64,000 bases of DNA from contig CM030934.1 in the NCBI GenBank assembly GCA_018136815.1, forward strand, positions 497,479 through 561,478, given 5' to 3'. Numbering within the stretch: position 1 is the stretch's first letter; the number at the start of each line of letters is the position of its first letter. The notes below the pieces were generated by a model that was given only the letters and a program-made list of their open reading frames with translations, was not told the origin of the DNA and made no database searches. This stretch comes from Isochrysis galbana (Eukaryota; Haptophyta; Isochrysidales; Isochrysidaceae). The translations under genes were made by a program, and so were the position numbers. Positions 52,622 through 62,262 of this stretch are shown here, one piece after another.

Positions 52622-53421
52622 CGTGGGAGCACGCGTGAGGAAATAAAAACCGCGCTCAGTCCCCCTTCCCCTTCCCTCGCCTCTTTGCTCCCAGTTCCAC
52701 CCCCCCTCCTCACTCCTCCCCCACCTCTTTCCCCTCGGGAGGCTGCCGACCACCACCGCCCTGCTCTTTCCCCCGCGGTGTTGCCGTTTTTTTACTTGTA
52801 GTGGTGTTCATGTACTAGGTAGAAGTGTGTGCAGGTTCTGTGCTTACGTGCAACGTGCAAGTAAGTATGTATGTATCTATCCCATTCAACCTACTTTTAT
52901 AAGTGGGGGTCAATGGGGGCCTCGCATCCCCCTTACTCCATCGTGGACACCCCCCGGGGTGGGCCCGTACAACCAACCTCAGCCCCTGCCCTCTGGCAGG
53001 GGCTGGGCAATCATCAGCACATATCACATCCTGGCCCAGACGCCAGACCTAGACCCAGACCCCTACCTAGCCCTAGCCCTAGCCCCTAGTGGACGCAGGC
53101 CGCGATTCGCACTCCCACGCCCGGATTGGGCCTGCCCTCGAGCTGACTTCCCCCTGATCCCTTGCCGCCAGGCATACGGGGGCCTCTGGGCGGCTACCAT
53201 GGCCAACGTGGCGAGCGTGGGAGATGGGAGAGGCGGGGGGGCCAGGGGCTAACTAAGCGCTGAGCCCCAGCCTCCACTGCCCCTTGAGCCTGAGCTGCCC
53301 TTGCTTGCCGGCCCTCTGGGAGCCCCCAAAGGTCCTCTGAGAGCAGGCCTGCTGGATCGAGCATGACCACTGGCTCGAAATGCGAGGAGACGGAAGGGGA
53401 ACGATCGGCGCGAAGGCGAAG
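52622..53421. other. Intergenic with C-rich tract and CTAGCC repeats
   Basis: A CT/C-rich tract (52650-52745) lies upstream of the YaaA start on its coding strand. CCTAGCCCTAGCCCTAG-type repeats occur at 53065-53092. No gene seen. Confidence 0.45.
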
Positions 53422-53600
53422 GTGTCGTTCCGTCAATTGTGGGACATCAGTCGAATTGAGCGATCAAATGTCCACAGTTGTATATAGAGCAGTATTTTAA
53501 AATTAAATGAAGACTAGCATAACAACTTTTTTCTCTGCTTTCCCCCGCGGTGCATGTTCCCCCGAGGGGGACGCCGTGTCAACGCTTTTCCTCTGCGTTT
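53422..53600 (+). repeat. Dispersed repeat E, copy 2
   Basis: It matches 33623-33780 from GTGTCGTTCCGTCAATTGTG through TATTTTAAAATTAAAT to the CGCTTTTCCTCTG part, with small insertions (for example TATATAGAGCAG). Confidence 0.7.
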
Positions 53601-53654
53601 CATCTAAGGCCGACAACTACATAAACACGCAATTTAAGAGATATTTCGCACGGA

Positions 53655-53945
53655 GCATCTGTGATGACTTGCAATCACATCGTGCACGCCGTGCATGGGC
53701 ACGGCGCGATGTGCATCGGTCCCCCCGCGGAGACGCCGTGCGTGCGCATGTCAACTTTTTCCCTCTGCGTACCCCCTAAGGCCCACAACCCACAACTACG
53801 TAAACTAGCCGTATAAGAGATGTTTCTTTACGCAGCACGTGTGATGACTTGCAATCACATTGTGCACGCCGTGCATGGGCACGGCGCGATGTGCATCGGC
53901 CCCCCCGCTGGGGCGCCGTGCGTGCGCATAGCAACTTCCAGGAAG
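53655..53945 (+). repeat. Tandem duplication, two 170-bp units
   Basis: GTGATGACTTGCAATCACAT, CGTGCACGCCGTGCATGGGC and ACGGCGCGATGTGCATCGG occur at about 53661-53720 and again at about 53840-53900, with similar flanking CCCTCTGCG / CGCCGTGCGTGCGCAT sequence. Each unit contains GTGCAC / GTGCAT inverted words able to form a hairpin. It directly follows repeat E and may be its interior. Confidence 0.75.
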
Positions 53946-55260
53946 GTGCACGCCGTGCGTTCACTCTTTCCGCGGGGGAACTCTGGGCGCGGAGGACGGG
54001 CGGGAACTCTGGGGGCACCCCCCTGGGACCGGGGATTATTACAGTATATGACGAGAACATTAACGTAAACAGTTGGTCTGGTCTTTTGGTCCCCCCCCCC
54101 CCGGTCCCCTCCCCCCCCCCTCCCCCTCTCATCGACCTACCAGAGAGAGAAGTCCCCTACTGCCTGCCTCCCTCCTCCCTCCTCGCTCACCCTCCAGCTC
54201 TCTCCTCGCCCTCGTCTTCCTCACGATGGTGGCGACTCGGCGCGCATCCGTACGGTCCTCCGTCCTCTCCTCTCGTGCTCCTGCTCGCTGGCTTCGTTCG
54301 ACTCTCTCGACACGGCCACCTGTCGACTGGACGCCGAGCGCAAGCGCTGCTCGCTGCTCGCACGACTCGTTCCTCCTCCTGCTCCAAGGGCGCGGCGGAG
54401 GAGGCGGAGCCTGTTCGCGTTCCTGATACCGAGGAGGAGGCCCTTTCTCCGACCGAGGAGGCCACCACCACCACCACCGACGAGGACTCCGGGCCTGTGG
54501 GGCATGTTCACCATCCTCTGCGCGGTGCGCATGCTTGGCGCCCTTTGTACGATGCGCCTGTTGTGCCTCCTCTTTTGCGTGGTGTGTGTGCGTCCTCGGC
54601 TCCCTTTGTGTGTTCTTCATCGTGCGCTTGTTGTGCGTCCTTAGCCCCCTGTGCGCGGTAATCGTCCTTGGGATGGGCGGCGCCCTGCGTCTGCTGGACG
54701 CGGCGCTCACGAGTCTGGAGGGGCTCCTTGGCGGACTGCGCCTTCGATGATTTACTGTGCGCTTGCGCGGATTCCTCGGTGGAAGGAGGCGCTTCGACAG
54801 GAGCTTCGACATGAGCTTCGACAGGAGCTTCGACAGGCGCCGCCCCGCGAGACTCGAGGCAGGACTCGCGAGGGCACTGGATTTTACTCTGTAGTCCGAG
54901 CCGGAGTCCGAATTGTGTTTTGACCCTCGAGCCCTCGTTCTCTCGCTCTCTCTCTCTCTCTTCTTTTTCTGGTGTAGCGCCCCTGGTTCTGCTCACCAGA
55001 GGGGGTTAGTTTAACGTATGTTTCCGGCCTGTTACCGTGAATGTTTGAGTGCAGAGTGTTGGTTGATTTGTGTGGTTTTACCCACTGTATCGCCTGTTGG
55101 TGATCTGCAGCCCCCTGAGTAACCCCAAGCCCCGGGTCTTCCGAGTCATCCTTTCGATTTCGAGTTTACGAGTTCCTACGAGTCCCAAGTAAGCGGTATC
55201 TGCTCGCCGCGCCCTTTCTTACATCCTCCGTCCCTCCGATTCGCGTTCCGTGCCTCTCTC
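53946..55260. other. Unassigned GC-rich region with 12-bp minisatellite
   Basis: A C-rich/CT tract at 54090-54215 resembles those before genes and is followed by ATG 54225 (MVATRRASVRSSVLSSRAPA), but the frame ends after 66 residues and no continuation is convincing. Five copies of GGAGCTTCGACA lie at about 54786-54838, reading PVEAPVEAHVEAP on the minus strand. I cannot decide whether a gene is present. Confidence 0.35.
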
Positions 55261-55289
55261 CCGTCCATTTCACATATGCCCGTCATTTG

Positions 55290-55400
55290 CCCTCCCCGTT
55301 CTCCCGATGAGCCCGTTCCGGGCTCCCCGGACGAACTGTGCGCCGCGCTAGCCGCCGGTGCGCCCTCGCGACTCGTTTCCAAAGAGGAAACGAGCTTCGC
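55290..55400. repeat. Dispersed repeat G, copy 1
   Basis: GGCTCCCCGGACGAACTG, GCGCTAGCCGCCGGTG and CGCCCTCGCGACTCGTTTCC match GTCTCCCCGGAGGAGCTG, ACGCTAGCCGCCGGTG and GCCCCCGCAACCCGTCTC at 61378-61440. A hairpin follows (CTCGTTTCC, loop AAAGA, GGAAACGAG). Both copies could translate as SPxEL-LAAG, so a decayed coding element is possible. Confidence 0.45.
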
Positions 55401-56150
55401 TCCGACACATCCACACTAACTAACATATCTTATATGTTCCCCACGGACTGACAAAGAAAGAACAAACTATCACGGATGGCCTCTTGCCTCCCTCCTGTCC
55501 TCTTTTTACTTCCTAAGTCCAATGGGGCTTCTCTTCACGTGAAAAGAGGCGACGGGCCCCCTCTCTTCTTTTTCTCTTTCCTCTCCTACTCACCCGCTCA
55601 CGCACCCCCTCCCCACGCGCGTCTCGTTTATGTTAGTTCTCTTCGTCTCACTATGAATGCGCGTTCGATAGTGGTGTGAGGGGGAATTGTAAGAGGACTT
55701 TTATCCGGTCTGATCTGGAGAGAGCGCGAGCGATGGCGTCGCTCGCTCCCTCCTCTCGGCCGCCCTACCGCCGTGGTCACCGCGATGGTGCCAGGGCGAT
55801 ATGGAGCTGCCCAGAGCCTCCAGGGCCCAGGGGTCGCCAGAGGCCAGAGGGCAGCCGGAGGCCTGCCGCAGGCGCGCCATCGCGCGTGCCGCAGGAGAGG
55901 GGAGAGGGGAGAGAGAGCGCGGAGAAGGCGGTGGGCGGAGCTCGAGCTCCGCCAACCGAAAAATTATTGGTAAGTCTCGCGCCTGTTTACAGGAAAAGTC
56001 GGGACTGAGGACGCCGCCAGCCCGGTAGGCGCAGGAGGAAGGGGGGAGCACGGACCACGGGGGGGGGGCGCGGGGCCATCGGACAATATCTAAGCCCTTC
56101 ACCCCTATCCCCCTAGCCCCTAGTAGTGCACGGGGATACTATCCCGGATA
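55401..56150. other. Unassigned region
   Basis: Short frames with arginine/proline composition show no recognisable protein. A TACTATCC-type duplication with TAGTAGTGCACGGGG is at 56120-56175. Confidence 0.35.
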
Positions 56151-56151
56151 C

Positions 56152-56287
56152 TATCCCCCTAGTAGTGCACGGGGGGATTCGCCTGATGGCGGGGAGGGAA
56201 GGGCCGGGGAAATGGGGGTGTAGAAAGTTTTTGCTGCGTGAGAAGAAAGTAGAGGGCAGTGAGGGTCCACGGCTGCGTGTGCGGTGA
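56152..56287 (+). repeat. Dispersed repeat F, copy 2
   Basis: It matches 47327-47465: GTGCACGGGGGG, CGCCTGATGGCGGGGAGGGA, GGGCCGGGGAAATGGGGG, TAGAAAGTTT and a GCTGCGTGTGCGGTG end. Confidence 0.65.
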
Positions 56288-56721
56288 GACTATTAAGAAT
56301 TTAATTATGAAAAAGAAAATTATATGATCCTCTTTCGACGGAACGCGACCTCCAATCAAAGTATCGACGTGGATCATCAATTGGAACGGGACGAAAGAGG
56401 AAGGAATCGGGGAGGAGGATGGCTCACTCGCTTCTGACGCTCACGCACACGCGGTGTAGGGTCGGCAGGTCGGCGAGACAATGCAAGAATGCGATGCATG
56501 CGGTCGAGACGAGAGGACCAACGAACGACAGCGGAGCTATCAAAAGCAACCATAGTCAGTGATCCACAGGGATACGGGCCGCAAACGGCAGACCTTGCAC
56601 TCAGTGACCACCACTTCATAGTTTGCTCGTGCACGTGGACATAGTAGCAAATGGGAGCGGAACGGCGACAGAGCACCGCTGCGGCGTCTCGCCTAATCGA
56701 CATAGGAGTAGGTCGCCCAAT
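56288..56721. other. Intergenic, 3' side of the membrane-protein gene
   Basis: AT-rich sequence is followed by mixed sequence. No gene recognised. Confidence 0.4.
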
Positions 56722-59031
56722 TCACCAGATCCGAAGACTGAGTAGCTTGACAAAGAACTTCATAGCTCTGTCGCCGCCGCAGGTCTGATCAAAGAGCCGC
56801 CGTCGGCCACTAGGAGACCTAGGTGTCTCAGATCTAACAGGCAGAGCTTGCAGCTGGACGTGACGGGATGCTGGTCGGAAGGGTACTGTGTGACCTAGCT
56901 GGTCATAACCGGTCTTACGCGCATGGGTTAGCAGTGTGTCTAAGAGCGGGAGCTTAAAGAATACGTAAGGGCATGATAGTAGGCCGTGCACCGTCCTAAT
57001 CCAAAACAGCGTCGCGGAGAGCTGGTCTCCTCGCAGAAACGCGCAAGCGAGCAGAGCGGCAAATCCTGTAACGGCAGCAAGGCACGAGTCGATCCTGCCG
57101 AGCCTCGGCAGCAAGCCGCCTCTAAGCAGACTTGCGGCTGCGACGGCATCAGCTGGAGAAGGCTCTGGACGCCCATGCGCTGGTGAGTTGCTTCTCGAGT
57201 TGGCGACCGACGAGGCAGCGCTTCGAGCGATCGACGAGGTTAGTGGGCGTGTGGCGTCGCCACTGACGTGGCTGCTTTCATCGCAACATGATTGCGTCGG
57301 GAGCGCCGCACACACATGCACGTGACTAACGCCTCGATTCGCGTGGTTCGTATCGCTAGCAACTTCTACCGCGGTACTCGGGGAAGAAAATGGGGAGAAA
57401 TAGGCGAGTGAGGCAAAGGAGGAGGAGGTTGGGAAAGTGCAAGGCGTGCAGACGGCCGTATTCCTGTGGGAAGAGTAGTGCTGGGACATGGTCTGCAGAG
57501 CGGCGGGGTAGTCGCCAGCTGCGAGATGCAGTCGCGAGACGAGCGGCAGGCGATGCCGCCTCTCGAGCGGCACTCGCGCACCCTTCTTCGCCGTCCGTGG
57601 CAGCAACAGCGCAACAGCATAGACGGCGAGGCCGATCTGCAAGAGCCAAAAGCCAGCTCCCCATAAGTAGAGCCTTGGCGCGAGAGTTACACATGCGCTT
57701 GCGGCTCCGCCTTGCCGCACGTCTGCGCCGATTGATGATGTGCCAAGTGAACTCCAGGTTTGCTCCACGGCTCGACCAGCACATGCGTTGACAGGAAAAG
57801 AAGGCGGATCGTCAACGCATAGGCCGCTGTGCTCCCACAGCCGCCTTGCCCCTCCCGAGGAACATGATGAGCACTGCGCGCCTACGCTCGGACGAAGCAA
57901 TTGTGAAGCCGGACACGAGTCGGCCACGGTTTCAGCATGCGTGATCCTGGCGGTGGCGGCCGCGTCAGAAATGGCGTGCTCGGCAGCGGCGTTAACGCCC
58001 GCTTCGTGCTCGGCAGCGGCCACAAGCGTGCACCGATATGCCTGCACGCATGCATATGCAGCAGCACCCAGACCCAACCCCACAAAGTGCGAAACTCTTA
58101 GGCCCACAACAAAGGCGCAGAGCTGATACTCGTCACGCCTATCAACAAGCATGGCTAGCATCAGCCACCACAGCTGACCAAGCAGCGGCATATGGCCGAT
58201 CGCCTGCAGTGCCCACCAGGAGGGTTTGCGGAGCGATGCCCAGATGGACCGGTCGCATGGCCAGAGCGTGTAGAGCACAGCGGCGCGCCAGCGGCGAAGA
58301 ATGAGCCCGCCGTAGCGCAAGAGACGGGCCAACACGTGCGCGGTGTAGTGCAGGAACAGACGAAACGGCGATATGCGAGGCGAGAGCGGTGGCGGCGACG
58401 GGCCAGTGGACGGCGAATGCGGCACTGAGAATGTCAGCTCAAGCAACGAAGCGCTCAGTGGAGGGCGGCACACAGGTGTGCTCGGCGGCATGGACAGCGA
58501 GTCGAGTTCCGCCTCGCCGGCACGGGTAGGCACCAGCCCGGTCGCATCCATCGCCATCGTGTTCGGCCGTGCTGTGCGCGGCACGAATGGCGAGAGGGCA
58601 TCTCCTCTAAAGCCTCTCGACGCATCAGGGCTGATCATTGGGAGGAAGCGCTCATCGGTCCATCTCCAGCACTCCTGCTTGATATCGGGCAGGAGCGAGG
58701 CGACGAGCGCGTCGACTGTGCGCTGAACGGGTGCAGGCATCGCCGGATCTTTGAGCCGCGCTCCAAGCCGCGCAGCGAAGCCATCGAGCGCGCCCTCCAG
58801 CTGCCTTTCCACCTGCTGCTGCATAAGGGCTGCCACAGTCACGAGCCTCGCGCGCATGAAGCGGCGCGCAGAGGCGAGAGCAGCGGCGCGGCCGAGCGCG
58901 AGCTGAGTGCGGAGCGCGCGCAGGCCCCGCGCTCTGCGCCGCCACTCGAGCAGCGCGAGAGAGAGCAGGAGGAGCCAGAGGAGAAGTGGGCGAGAGAGGC
59001 TTCGGAGAGGGGGAGGTCGGTCGAAGGGCAT
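56722..59031 (-). CDS. Large multi-pass membrane protein, 769 aa, unknown function
   Basis: The start chosen is ATG 59031 (MPFDRPPPLRSLSRPLLLWL); the frame upstream is encoded by the G-run tract and is proline/leucine low complexity. There is no intron. TM1 is LSRPLLLWLLLLSLALLEW. An amphipathic region follows (MQQQVERQLEGALDGFAARL), then a hydrophobic centre with LYTLWPCDRSIWASLRKPSW, LLGQLWWLMLAMLVDRRDEY, QLCAFVVGLRVSHFVGLGLG and AFWLL-like LYLWGAGFWLLQIGLAVYAV. A disordered Ser/Pro segment leads to a last hydrophobic pair (SCLAAVTGFAALLACAFLRG) and the ending LPLLDTLLTHARKTGYDQLG. The DRRDEYQL and THARKTGYDQLG phrases look like conserved motifs of an uncharacterised membrane-protein family seen in algae and oomycetes, as far as I recall. 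Function is unknown. Confidence 0.75.
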   Translation of the reverse strand: MPFDRPPPLRSLSRPLLLWLLLLSLALLEWRRRARGLRALRTQLALGRAAALASARRFMRARLVTVAALMQQQVERQLEGALDGFAARLGARLKDPAMPAPVQRTVDALVASLLPDIKQECWRWTDERFLPMISPDASRGFRGDALSPFVPRTARPNTMAMDATGLVPTRAGEAELDSLSMPPSTPVCRPPLSASLLELTFSVPHSPSTGPSPPPLSPRISPFRLFLHYTAHVLARLLRYGGLILRRWRAAVLYTLWPCDRSIWASLRKPSWWALQAIGHMPLLGQLWWLMLAMLVDRRDEYQLCAFVVGLRVSHFVGLGLGAAAYACVQAYRCTLVAAAEHEAGVNAAAEHAISDAAATARITHAETVADSCPASQLLRPSVGAQCSSCSSGGARRLWEHSGLCVDDPPSFPVNACAGRAVEQTWSSLGTSSIGADVRQGGAASACVTLAPRLYLWGAGFWLLQIGLAVYAVALLLPRTAKKGARVPLERRHRLPLVSRLHLAAGDYPAALQTMSQHYSSHRNTAVCTPCTFPTSSSFASLAYFSPFSSPSTAVEVASDTNHANRGVSHVHVCAALPTQSCCDESSHVSGDATRPLTSSIARSAASSVANSRSNSPAHGRPEPSPADAVAAASLLRGGLLPRLGRIDSCLAAVTGFAALLACAFLRGDQLSATLFWIRTVHGLLSCPYVFFKLPLLDTLLTHARKTGYDQLGHTVPFRPASRHVQLQALPVRSETPRSPSGRRRLFDQTCGGDRAMKFFVKLLSLRIW

Positions 59032-59079
59032 CGATGAGCGGCGATCCCACGGTGGGAGGAGGAGGAGGAGCAGGAGGAG

Positions 59080-59215
59080 CGGGGGGGGGGGGGGGGGGGG
59101 GAGGGGGGGGGAGGCAACCCAACGGATGGATGGACAGAAACACACACAGAAACAGACACACAGAGAAGGGGGGGGGGGGGGGGGGGGGGAGAGAGAGAGA
59201 GAGAGAGAAGAGAGA
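59080..59215. repeat. G-run and GA tract upstream of the membrane-protein gene
   Basis: A G run (59080-59110) and GGGGGG then (GA)n (59168-59215) lie upstream of the start codon at 59031 and read as C/CT on the coding strand. Confidence 0.85.
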
Positions 59216-59294
59216 GAGTCCCCTCCCTCTCCAGCCTCTCCTCCCCTCTCGGCCGGTCTCTCTCTCAGCTCTTCCTCCCCTCTTCTACTCTGGC

Positions 59295-59365
59295 TCTAGA
59301 GTAGAGTACTACTTAGAGTACTCTAGAGTACTCTACTCTAACTCTAGAGCTAGAGTAGAGGCTGC
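59295..59365. repeat. CTAGAG / GAGTACTC palindromic cluster
   Basis: Overlapping palindromes (GAGTACTC, CTCTAGAG, TCTAGAGCTAGA) repeat over about 70 bases; the DNA could fold on itself extensively. Confidence 0.75.
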
Positions 59366-60033
59366 CGCTTCTTGGACAAGACACTTTTCTGTGGTGTTTC
59401 ACAGTAACCCCCGTTCACACTGCGGATGAATAGGGAAAGCGGGCTAAAATACACACCAACTCACTGGGGCAGAAAATCGAAGCTCTGGACTTCTCTCTCC
59501 GGCCTTTGCTCTTTCGCTGCCGTGGCGTCGCCGCTCTGCGGTGGCCCCGTCAGCGACCGAGCCCTCTCCTTCGTCCTTCGGGAGAGCAGGCCACGCACGG
59601 CCGCTCCGCCAGTGCCTCACACGCACTGGCTCCGCTCCGGCTGCGTTATGCCGCGTGGGGCTGCCCGGCCTCGAGCGACTCGAAGCCCGGCGCCCCTCAC
59701 ATCGTCTCCCCCTCCTAGTCGGGAGCAGGGAGCAGGAGGAAGAGGATGCCCCTCCTTCCCTCCTTCGGAAGGGGACACTGGCGCTTCGGAGGAGGGAGCT
59801 GGTGAGGCCGGCTCCTCCCCTCCTTCCGAGCCTGAGTCGGAGTCTTCCGGGGGCGCGCTACGTCTCCCGGCCGATCCGCCAGACGCTTGGTTGGACGCCA
59901 TCCTCAACAAGCTGGTTGAGAGACAGCATCAGCTGCAGCTGGTGGACAAGGACGGTGACAGGGAGGCTTCTGACGCTCCGACGCTCCCCCTCCGCGGGGG
60001 CGCCCCTCCTATGGGGCCTCCACCGCTGATGGA

Positions 60034-60231
60034 GGCCCCGCACCGCACGCCGCGCCGTGTGGCGGGTCGCGCACAAGGGGACGGGCTACGCCGTGCTCGG
60101 CGTGGGCGTCTACCAGGCCCTCTCGGGGCGCGCCCTCATGCCGAGCCAAGGCGACGCCGTTCTCGTCGCGTACGGGGTGCTCCTGGGCCTCTCCTTGGGG
60201 GTGCTCGCGGGGGGGCTCATGGTAGGGTGAG
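60034..60231 (+). pseudogene. Cytochrome b561-like C-terminal exon or fragment
   Basis: After a possible acceptor (CTGATGGAG) the frame reads RPRTARRAVWRVAHKGTGYA, VLGVGVYQALSGRALMPSQG, DAVLVAYGVLLGLSLGVLAG and GLMVG stop. This matches the end of DOMON/cytochrome b561 proteins: an arginine-rich loop, W-x-x-x-H with a haem-ligand-type His, the G-Y helix, then the last membrane helix. An in-frame TGA lies just upstream, so it must be a separate exon or a fragment. A longer frame in another register (59426-60280) runs through it and is probably spurious. I found no DOMON domain or other b561 helices nearby, which favours a partial or transposed gene. Confidence 0.45.
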
Positions 60232-60329
60232 AGTCCCCACAGGGAGGGGAAGAAACCCTGAGGGAAAGGAGACCAAATGAAGGCAAGCCGCCTGCTTCCG
60301 TCGTGAAAACTATCGTCGAGCCACCTTGG

Positions 60330-61010
60330 TAGGCAATTGTCCAAGTACTATTGCCAATAGCTCCTATCACACCATTGAACCATTGATGGTAGGGTGCATC
60401 GTAGTAATCTCTCGTGGCCATGCCTAGCTTTATGGGCTCTTGCGCCCTTAGAACGGATGCCACATTTGGGAAATGAGTAGAGTCGGTGCCTAGTCCACGC
60501 CCGCGCGCCCGGAGTCCCTCGAGCGTGTCATGCACCAAAAGTATCTCGAGACCATCGCCTTCCAATGCGTATGTGGTGCGACAAAACACCTCCATATCCA
60601 AGGCCAAGGCCAACTCAAGCCTTAGCTCGTCCTTCTTTGTCATATAGATGGTTTGAAGCGCCAGGACAGTTGACCCCCCCACACCGTTTTTCACTAGCTC
60701 ATCAAGGAAGTCGCCCAGCTGTCCAAAGTTCAAAGCAAGATCTTTCATAACTTCCCATTTCGACCACCACCGAGTCTTGGAATAGCTCTTCATTGCCTCA
60801 CCTACCATGCTCTTCCAAAGCAATCGTGCTGTGTGAGTGTGTGATACAAGGGACAGCCAAGGGGAGAGGAATGCATCGCATGTCGAAAGCTTCAAGTGTT
60901 CGCCAGTATGTTGGAGCGTGTGAGACGCACAAAGCAGATCCACCGCATTCTCACACAAATTCATGAGGTGACCGCAAGCCACGCCATTCGTCGAGCAACT
61001 GTCACCATTC
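60330..61010 (-). pseudogene. hAT-like transposase remnant
   Basis: The minus strand reads NGVACGHLMNLCENAVDLLC, ASHTLQHTGEHLKLSTCDAF, LSPWLSLVSHTHTARLLWKS, MKSYSKTRWWSKWEVMKDLA and LALALDMEVFCRTTYALEGD. The combination of a C-SHTL-N-GEHLK start, ARLLWK, SYSKTRWWSKWEV and a TYALEGDG phrase is that of a widespread eukaryotic hAT-type transposase family. The N-terminal DNA-binding part and the C-terminal dimerisation helix are not recognisable, and upstream sequence is GC-rich filler. Short direct repeats ACCAAATGAAGGCAA lie on both sides (60272 and 61240). Confidence 0.72.
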
Positions 61011-61204
61011 CGTGCACTACACCCCCGAAGCCGCCGGGGACTCCATTCACCTCGCCCAGTTCCTCTTCGCCTCGGCGGTCGAGCGACGGCACACCGCGCT
61101 CGCGGCGGCCGCGGCGGCGCACTCCATCGCTCCCATTCGCCGCAAGTTCCAGACCAAGTCAGCCAAGCCAGAGCAGCCCTCCGCCAAATCACAAGCCGCC
61201 GGGA

Positions 61205-61258
61205 GCGGCGCATCGCGTATTTGGAAACGAGGGGTACCAAATGAAGGCAAACGACCTC
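61205..61258. repeat. 50-bp repeat shared with 22000-22045
   Basis: CATCGCGTATTTGGAAACGA and GGGGTACCAAATGAAGGCAA plus ACGACCT are identical at both places. The final ACCAAATGAAGGCAA also occurs at 60272. It is likely the end of the transposon family that the hAT remnant at 60330 belongs to. Confidence 0.65.
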
Positions 61259-61369
61259 ACCACCTGTGGAGCTTGGGCTGTTCAGGGGGCACCCCCAGGA
61301 GGCCCCCACCACCTTAACATCGAAGATTCAACATGATCTTGCACCCCAACCCTGTAGATCCTCGGCCTA

Positions 61370-61460
61370 TAATTCCCGGTCTCCCCGGAGGAGCTGCGTA
61401 CCACGCTAGCCGCCGGTGGCGCCCCCGCAACCCGTCTCAGATGAGAGGGGCTTTGCACCG
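61370..61460. repeat. Dispersed repeat G, copy 2
   Basis: See 55290: GTCTCCCCGGAGGAGCTG, GCTAGCCGCCGGTG and a short stem (CCCGTCTCA / TGAGAGGGG). Confidence 0.45.
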
Positions 61461-61645
61461 ACGGTGTGCTGCTATATATGCTGGCGGGCGCCACGGCGCA
61501 GCGGAGCATGCACACCACACTAACGAATTACAAGTCGACGGTCCTAATGAGCACGAACACATCGCAGTTGCAAAAAAAAATCATGTAGGGCACATAGGAT
61601 TTACTTCATCTCACAACGGATTGCACCTCGTCGATTAATCGTACT

Positions 61646-62000
61646 TCACTGCCCCATGCTTGTGTAGCCTATGCCTACATCATCCATTCTCCCACTACCA
61701 TCGAGCGCTCTCAAATCGCCAGCCGAATGCTCTCTTCGAGGGGCATTGCCCCACGAGGCGGCGTCAACAGGTGAGGCCGGCGCCGGGGACATTCTGGCGG
61801 ATGCGGAAAAGCCAGTGGAAGAGCAAGGAGAAGCGGACACGCCGTAAGAAGAGCTGCACGCACGCCGCATGCTTGAGGGCGACGTGGCGTAGCCGGGCGA
61901 GGGGCACGAGCTAAGCGATCCAAGGCGCGCGGATGCTGAGCCGGGGCGATTCTGCGCAGATCGGGACCGGTAAAGCTTGCTCTTCAGCATGAGAAGATCA
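61646..62000 (-). CDS. Probable last exon of the kinesin gene
   Basis: An open frame DLLMLKSKLYRSRSAQNRPG, then a Ser/Pro-rich tail (SARLGSLSSCPSPGYATSPS) ending YTSMGQ stop, lies downstream of the coiled-coil exons in the same orientation. A candidate acceptor (GGCCAAAG) lies just before it, but the phase does not fit the previous exon directly, so a small exon may lie between 62005 and 62262. Disordered Ser-rich tails are common at kinesin C termini. Confidence 0.4.
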
Positions 62001-62262
62001 CCTTTGGCCTACCATGCATATTCAGAGTGGTCTTGCGGTCAAAGGCATGCAAGCAGGCTCTACTCCGACTAGAGAGCGCGGCGCAGGTGCGTGGCATGGA
62101 ATTTCTGACCACGTAAGACCGGCAAATATTTCTTCCGCCCGCCCACTCCCCTAGCGTCCTAGCAAAGCCTGAGCAAGGTTCCCATCGAAACCTTGGCTAG
62201 CAGACGAATCCAGACTTGAGACGCACGACTACCCAGAAAGCCGATCACAGTCCGCACCGCAC

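Noticed and set aside
53065-53092. CCCTAG repeats resembling telomere DNA
   Set aside because: Only about three imperfect units of CTAGCC type, far from a canonical CCCTAA array.
59426-60280. 284-residue plus-strand frame
   Set aside because: Pro/Arg-rich with no features; the recognisable b561 segment lies in another frame within it.
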